From assembly GCA_034509755.1 (NCBI GenBank), contig CM067544.1, positions 10,271,501-10,335,500 of the forward strand: DNA of 64,000 bases, given 5' to 3'. Under the pieces are notes generated by a model, which worked only from the letters and a program-made list of their open reading frames with translations, was not told the DNA's origin and did no database searches. This DNA comes from Anisodus tanguticus. Its lineage: Eukaryota; Streptophyta; Magnoliopsida; Solanales; Solanaceae. Below are positions 59,901-64,000 of this stretch, piece after piece. The translations under genes were made by a program, and so were the position numbers. The number at the start of each line of letters is the position of its first letter. Within the stretch, counting starts at the first letter, position 1.

Positions 59901-61077
59901 CATAACTTACCTTTTGTTATATGTGGATGATATTGTTCTGACAGCTTTTTCAGATGGCCTGAAGCACGAGATCATTGCTCTACTCAAGTTCGAATTTGCT
60001 ATGACTGACTTGGGTAAGTTGAGTTATTTTTTAGGGATATCAGTGACCAGATTCTCATATTCTATGTTCTTGTGTCAGCGTAAGTATGTAGAGGAGATCG
60101 TCTATAGGGCTAAAATGGTGAATTGTAAGATCATGCTCACTCCCGTCGATTCCAAGTCCAAACGTAGTGCAGATGATGGGGATCCGTCCAGTGATCCATC
60201 TCTTTATAGGAGTCTCGCAGGTGCTCTTCGGTATCTCACCTTCACTCGTCCAGATATTGCATATACGGTTCAACAGGTGTACTTGTTCATACACGCCCCT
60301 AGGGAGCCTCACTTTACAACGCTTCAGCGTATCATTCGGTACGTTAATGTCACTATTGACTATGGACTTCATTTATATCCCTCAGCACCGACTAGATTGC
60401 TCTCCTACACAAACGCAGATTGGGCAGTGTCGTTCGAACACCCGTCGCTCTATGTCCAGATATTGTGTGTTGGGGGATAACATCATATCGTGGTCTGCCA
60501 AGCGGCAAACCACGCTTTCCCGTTCGAGTGCAGAAGTAGAATATCGAGGCATTGCCAATGTTGTTGCCGAGCTATGTTGGCTCCGAAATCTCCTTCTTGA
60601 GCTTCATTGTCCCATACGTAAGGCATATTTGGTTTACTGTGATAACATATCTGTTGTCTACTTGTCTCATAACTCGGTCCAGCATCAGCGAACCAAGCAT
60701 ATTGAGATGGATATTCACTTTGTTCGTGAGAAGGTTGTAATGGGTCACGTTAGGGTGTTGCATGTTCCTTCTTCGTATCAGTACGCATATCTTCACAAAG
60801 GGGCTTCCTCAGCAACTGTTTCTTGACTTCATTGTCAGTCTCAGCGTTCGGCCTCTTCCCGCTCCGACTGAGGGGTGTGATAATGAATATATGTCATATA
60901 TATTAAGTAATTAATATTTAGTGTAATTAAGATAAAATAGATATCCTAATTCTATTAGGACTACAATTGTAATTAAGGTAAAATAGAGATCATAATTCTA
61001 TTAGGACTACAATTGTATACTCTATATATATGACATTAATAAGAGAACTCTATCAAGGAGAATTACATTATTCAACA
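56909..61077 (+). mobile_element. Ty1-copia retrotransposon lacking most of gag
   Basis: LTRs 56909-57121 (213 bp) and 60878-61077 (200 bp) begin TGATA and end ATTCAACA. The primer site starts at 57122 (TGGTATCAGAAGCC). Flanks are GGTTA (56904-56908) and GCTTA (61078-61082), a 4/5 match. Each LTR contains a twice-repeated 'attctattaggactacaatt' segment. The space for gag is only about 0.5 kb and shows no gag frames. It is the same lineage as the 36340 element and the 20101-34773 copy. Confidence 0.93.
57730..60850 (+). pseudogene. Copia pol of the 56909-61077 element
   Basis: Protease remnant at about 57755 (WYMDTAVTSHLTNNSG: catalytic DTG changed to DTA). Integrase spans 58099-58640: LGHPGTHIFYFLRNHNLIKC, SPFDIIHANLWTSPI, FQCDNGREFNNSHFHNF. 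Its tail is at 58702-58990 (YDHLRIFGCLCYPNLAST). The linker ETRAQHEIFKPKVHFNLSTQ starts at about 59268. Reverse transcriptase runs from about 59370 (NWNAAMREEYNAF) through LDVKNAFLHGDLKEIVYMHQ to 59914-60330 with an intact YVDD. RNase H is at 60400-60830 (LSRSSAEVEYRGIANVVAE). Several frame breaks. The RT and RNase H parts are the best preserved. Confidence 0.88.
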
Positions 61078-61082
61078 GCTTA

Positions 61083-61343
61083 GGTTGTAGTAATGTACCA
61101 AAAATCCTATTTTAGAGGCTTTATATTTCCGGTGTACGACACGCCTTCCATAGAGATTATCATACAATTGAGTTAGTCAACTGGTTTATGAGTTCCTTAA
61201 TCTCAGCCAAGTCCTTTCAAGGATTTTCCTCACGTATTGCATGCGGATTTTGTTTTAATGAAATGAATTAGCAGTTTAACTTCGTGGTCATTGGCATTGT
61301 TTTGTTGGTCGTCTAATCGTCAAACAAGTTATTTACGTAATGA
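61083..61343. other. Short intergenic stretch, no feature
   Basis: Non-coding sequence between the copia and the CACTA-type MITE; nothing recognised. Confidence 0.4.
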
Positions 61344-61611
61344 CACTACAAGAAGAAAGATATTTGCCAACAATATTTTTTTGTTGCCATATATTGGATG
61401 TTTTTGTCAAAAGTACTTTCGCAACAACAAAAATTGTTGCACGCCGTTGCAATAACCTTCGATGCGAAAAGTTTTCACAACAATAAGTTGTTTTTTTGTT
61501 GCCATTATATTTTTTAGCAACAATATATTAAAGTTTTGTCGTCATTTACGCTTTTTAAAAGCAATATATTTATTGTGGCTAAAGTTTTGTTGTCAATACT
61601 TTCTTGTAGTG
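61344..61611. mobile_element. CACTA-type MITE, 268 bp
   Basis: Inverted ends 'cactacaagaa' and 'ttcttgtagtg' with a 3-bp duplication TGA on both sides (61341-61343 and 61612-61614). CACTA termini with 3-bp duplications define the CMC/En-Spm group. The interior is rich in 'gcaacaa/ttgttgc' words repeated in both orientations and codes for nothing. Confidence 0.92.
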
Positions 61612-61659
61612 TGATATAAGTTGAGCTTAAATGAAGTGGTTATAATTGATATAATAGAT

Positions 61660-62002
61660 TGTAAAGAATGGATCTTGGGCCTAACTCAATTACAAAAGCT
61701 AGCTCGTGAGGTGAGGATTGTCCAAGTCCATATAAGGAGTTCATGTTCCCATTCCATTTCCGATGTGGGACTCTTAACACTCTTCCGCACGCCCAGACCT
61801 CGTTAACTGGAGTGTGAACAATATAATTTGGGGGCCCAACATCAACGAGCAAAGAATTGAATTGAGTCTGGTTCTGATACCATGTAAATAATGAATCTTG
61901 GGTCTGACTCAATCCCAAAAGCTAGCTTGTAGGGTAAGGATTGTCCAAGTCCCTATAAAGAGTTCATGTTCTCATTCCATTTTCGATGTGAGGCTCTTAA
62001 CA
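61660..62002 (-). mobile_element. TRIM element, 343 bp, minus orientation
   Basis: Same family and same length as 56488-56830. LTRs at 61660-61779 and 61883-62002 (120 bp each); the primer site TGGTATCAGAACCA reads on the minus strand at 61869-61882. A perfect 5-bp duplication TAGAT flanks it (61655-61659 and 62003-62007). Confidence 0.95.
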
Positions 62003-62007
62003 TAGAT

Positions 62008-62623
62008 CCCTACGCTACTTATTTGGGACTAAGGATAATTCTTGTCGTATACCTTGTTAATTAACTTTATCAACTAAATATTTTCTAAAATATGCCAAAA
62101 AGGGGGAGAGTAATAACGCTAAACCACTCAAGGATGTCGCACACTAATTTATCAGACTTCTATTTCGAACTAAACCAATTTCAGTGCGATTTATTTATGT
62201 CTACTTTTTGTCTTTGGACTTATTATCACAATGAAATGAAAAGTTAATAAAACCTGGCTCCAATACTAGTTGTATTAGTGCATTTTGAAGTTACAGAAAC
62301 ACAGTAGCTGGCATCATCTTAACATACAAGTACATAATATATCTATACTTACCATGATTGTCATTTTCAAGAATTTTCTTTCATTTCCTGTAAAAAAAAA
62401 AATCGCATTGTTGTTACTGACAATATAAAGATTTTCCAGTCAAAAGTACAAAAACGGTGTTAAAACTAAGATTCAAAATCTACATATAAAGATACTCTTA
62501 ATGGATTTTTTTCCCGACAAAATCATGGGGATTTGACCCAAAGCATATACTCCATGTTAAGAGTATTTTTGGATTGGTTTAACATAATACAAATGCATTG
62601 ATGTATATATGTAAATTGATGCA
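62008..62623. other. Intergenic stretch, no feature
   Basis: AT-rich non-coding sequence between the TRIM and the last copia element. Confidence 0.4.
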
Positions 62624-64000
62624 TGAAAGAAATAATTTCTTGATTATTTTCATTAATGAAGATGTCTATATATACAATTTACAATATCTAAATAAGGAAA
62701 ATCATATTCCTACTATACTACTAATATCATAATTACACTTGTACAATGATTCTACAAATTATGGTAAGTAACCTAAATATTATTGGTTTGGTATACCGTG
62801 TATATACACAGCGGGTTCTGTCACACCCCCGGTCATAGCGGGGGGTTGCCGTACGCTGAGACTTTCCCTAAAATCTTCAAACAGAAACAAGGGAAAACTC
62901 TTAGTAAAGATGTCATCGATTTGGTACCTTGAAGGGACATGCAAGACATGTACTTGTCCACGAGCTACCTTTTCTTGAACAAAGTGAATATTCATCTCGA
63001 TATGTTTAGTGCGCTGATGTTGGACCGGATTCTCACAGTGAACCAAGGTAGATTTCTGAATCGGAAAGTGTAGCTCTAATAGAAGATTACATAGCCAACA
63101 TGACTCAGACACCACATTGGATACCCCTCGATACTCGGCCTCTGCACTGGATCGCGATGAAGTAGCCTGGCGTTTCGCTGACCAAGAAACCAAATTGTCA
63201 CAAGAAACATACAATAACCAGAGGTCGAACGCCTGGTATCTAGACATCCACCCCAATCGGCATCTGTATAAGACACCAGAGTAGAGACGGAGGATAGATA
63301 TAAATGCAAACCATAAGCAAGTGTGCCCTGTATGTATCGTATAATGCGTTTGAGCGCATGTATGTGCTCAACCCTCGGATCATGCATGAATAAACACACC
63401 TGCTGGACTGCATAAGTAATATATGGTCTCGTGAAGGTAAGATACTGAAGAGCCCCTGCAAGACTGCAATAATGGGTGGGATCCTCGTATGGTGTGCTAG
63501 TATGAGCACTCAGCTTCGGTTTGGTATCAATCGGAGTATCCGAGGACTTACAAGATGACATGTCAGCTCTCTCAATAATCTCGGCTGCATACTTTTTCTG
63601 TGATAAAAATAGACCACCTGCATGACGAGTGACAATGATACCCAAAAAATAGCTCAAGGGTCCCAAGTCTTTCATATCAAACTTTGAACTCAAAAGGGTC
63701 ATGGTAGACTTACGCAGATAATCAGAAGAGGTAATCAAAATAATATCATCCACATATAACAGATTGTATGCCAGAGAAGTACCACGACGATAGATGAACA
63801 GAGAGTGATTAGACCTGTTGTGAGAAAACCCGATAGTAGACACAAAATCCGCAAACCTCTTATACCAAGCTCGTGGGGCCTGCTTAAGCCCCTACAAGGA
63901 CTTTTTCAGCAAACAAACATGATGAGGATAATTTGGGTCCCTGAATCTCAAGGGCTGATGCATGTAGATTGCCTCCTTAAGATCACCGTGTAAGAAAATA
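62624..64000 (-). mobile_element. Ty1-copia retrotransposon, 3' end only (runs off the window)
   Basis: The 3' LTR (62624-62823, 200 bp) starts 'tgaaagaaataattt', the same as the LTR at 46932, and ends 'ggttctgtca'. It is bordered on the interior side by the purine tract (minus 'ccgggggtg'). On the minus strand, 63076-63843 encodes the end of RT with intact YVDD and RNase H (YTDADWGGCLDTRRSTSGYC). 62780-63256 continues RNase H in another frame (SSRSSAEAEYRGVSNVVSES). A frame change near 63190 breaks RNase H. It is the same lineage as the 46932-52274 element. Confidence 0.92.

Overview
This is a stretch of plant nuclear DNA, almost certainly from a eudicot of the nightshade family (Solanaceae). 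The host genes have plant intron/exon structure. The repeats are an Au-type SINE, RTE-type LINE tails ending in TTG repeats and shared with the tobacco TS SINE, short-LTR Ty1-copia elements, 'TGTTAAGAGTCCCACATCGG' TRIMs and an Ogre-like LTR element. The species cannot be fixed from sequence alone. About two thirds of the window is transposable-element DNA.

Host genes. (1) A class III peroxidase of the peroxidase-48 type on the minus strand (303-1565), whose first exon is not found; an old copia element starts at 3015. (2) A complete three-exon gene for a SHG1/BOD1-domain protein (12413-14378, plus), with an Au SINE in the intron before its start codon. (3) A complete two-exon class II LOB-domain transcription factor, LBD41-like (41819-42928, plus), with a copia element ending about 0.85 kb upstream. 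(4) A decayed multi-KH RNA-binding protein gene, HEN4-like (44339-54211, plus), with frameshifts, stops and a 5.3 kb copia element inside one exon.

Transposable elements, left to right: degenerate copia with 0.7-1.1 kb LTRs (3015-8929); tRNA-derived SINE (10345-10572, 9-bp target duplication); Au SINE (12182-12363, 17-bp duplication); hAT transposon with 8-bp duplication (16086-19579); MITE remnants (19700-20100); a three-level nest at 20101-34773 in which a copia copy is split by an RTE LINE, itself split by a 10.5 kb non-autonomous Ogre-like element (21960-32496, 5-bp duplication CCAAG); copia (36340-40964); copia in the KH gene (46932-52274, duplication GTTAT); a small LINE tail (52350-52486, 14-bp duplication); TRIM (56488-56830); copia (56909-61077); CACTA-type MITE (61344-61611); second TRIM (61660-62002, duplication TAGAT); and a copia running off the right edge (62624-64000).

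The most unusual observations are a retrotransposon LTR whose middle has been replaced by a ~256-bp copy of the neighbouring host sequence, a clustered CAG/CTG-centred difference pattern between two otherwise near-identical LTRs, a copia copy with permuted pol segments, and the coding-free Ogre-like element with four different tandem arrays in its interior. I found no new gene system, CRISPR, rRNA or true tRNA gene. All calls rest on reading by eye; no alignment or database search was run.
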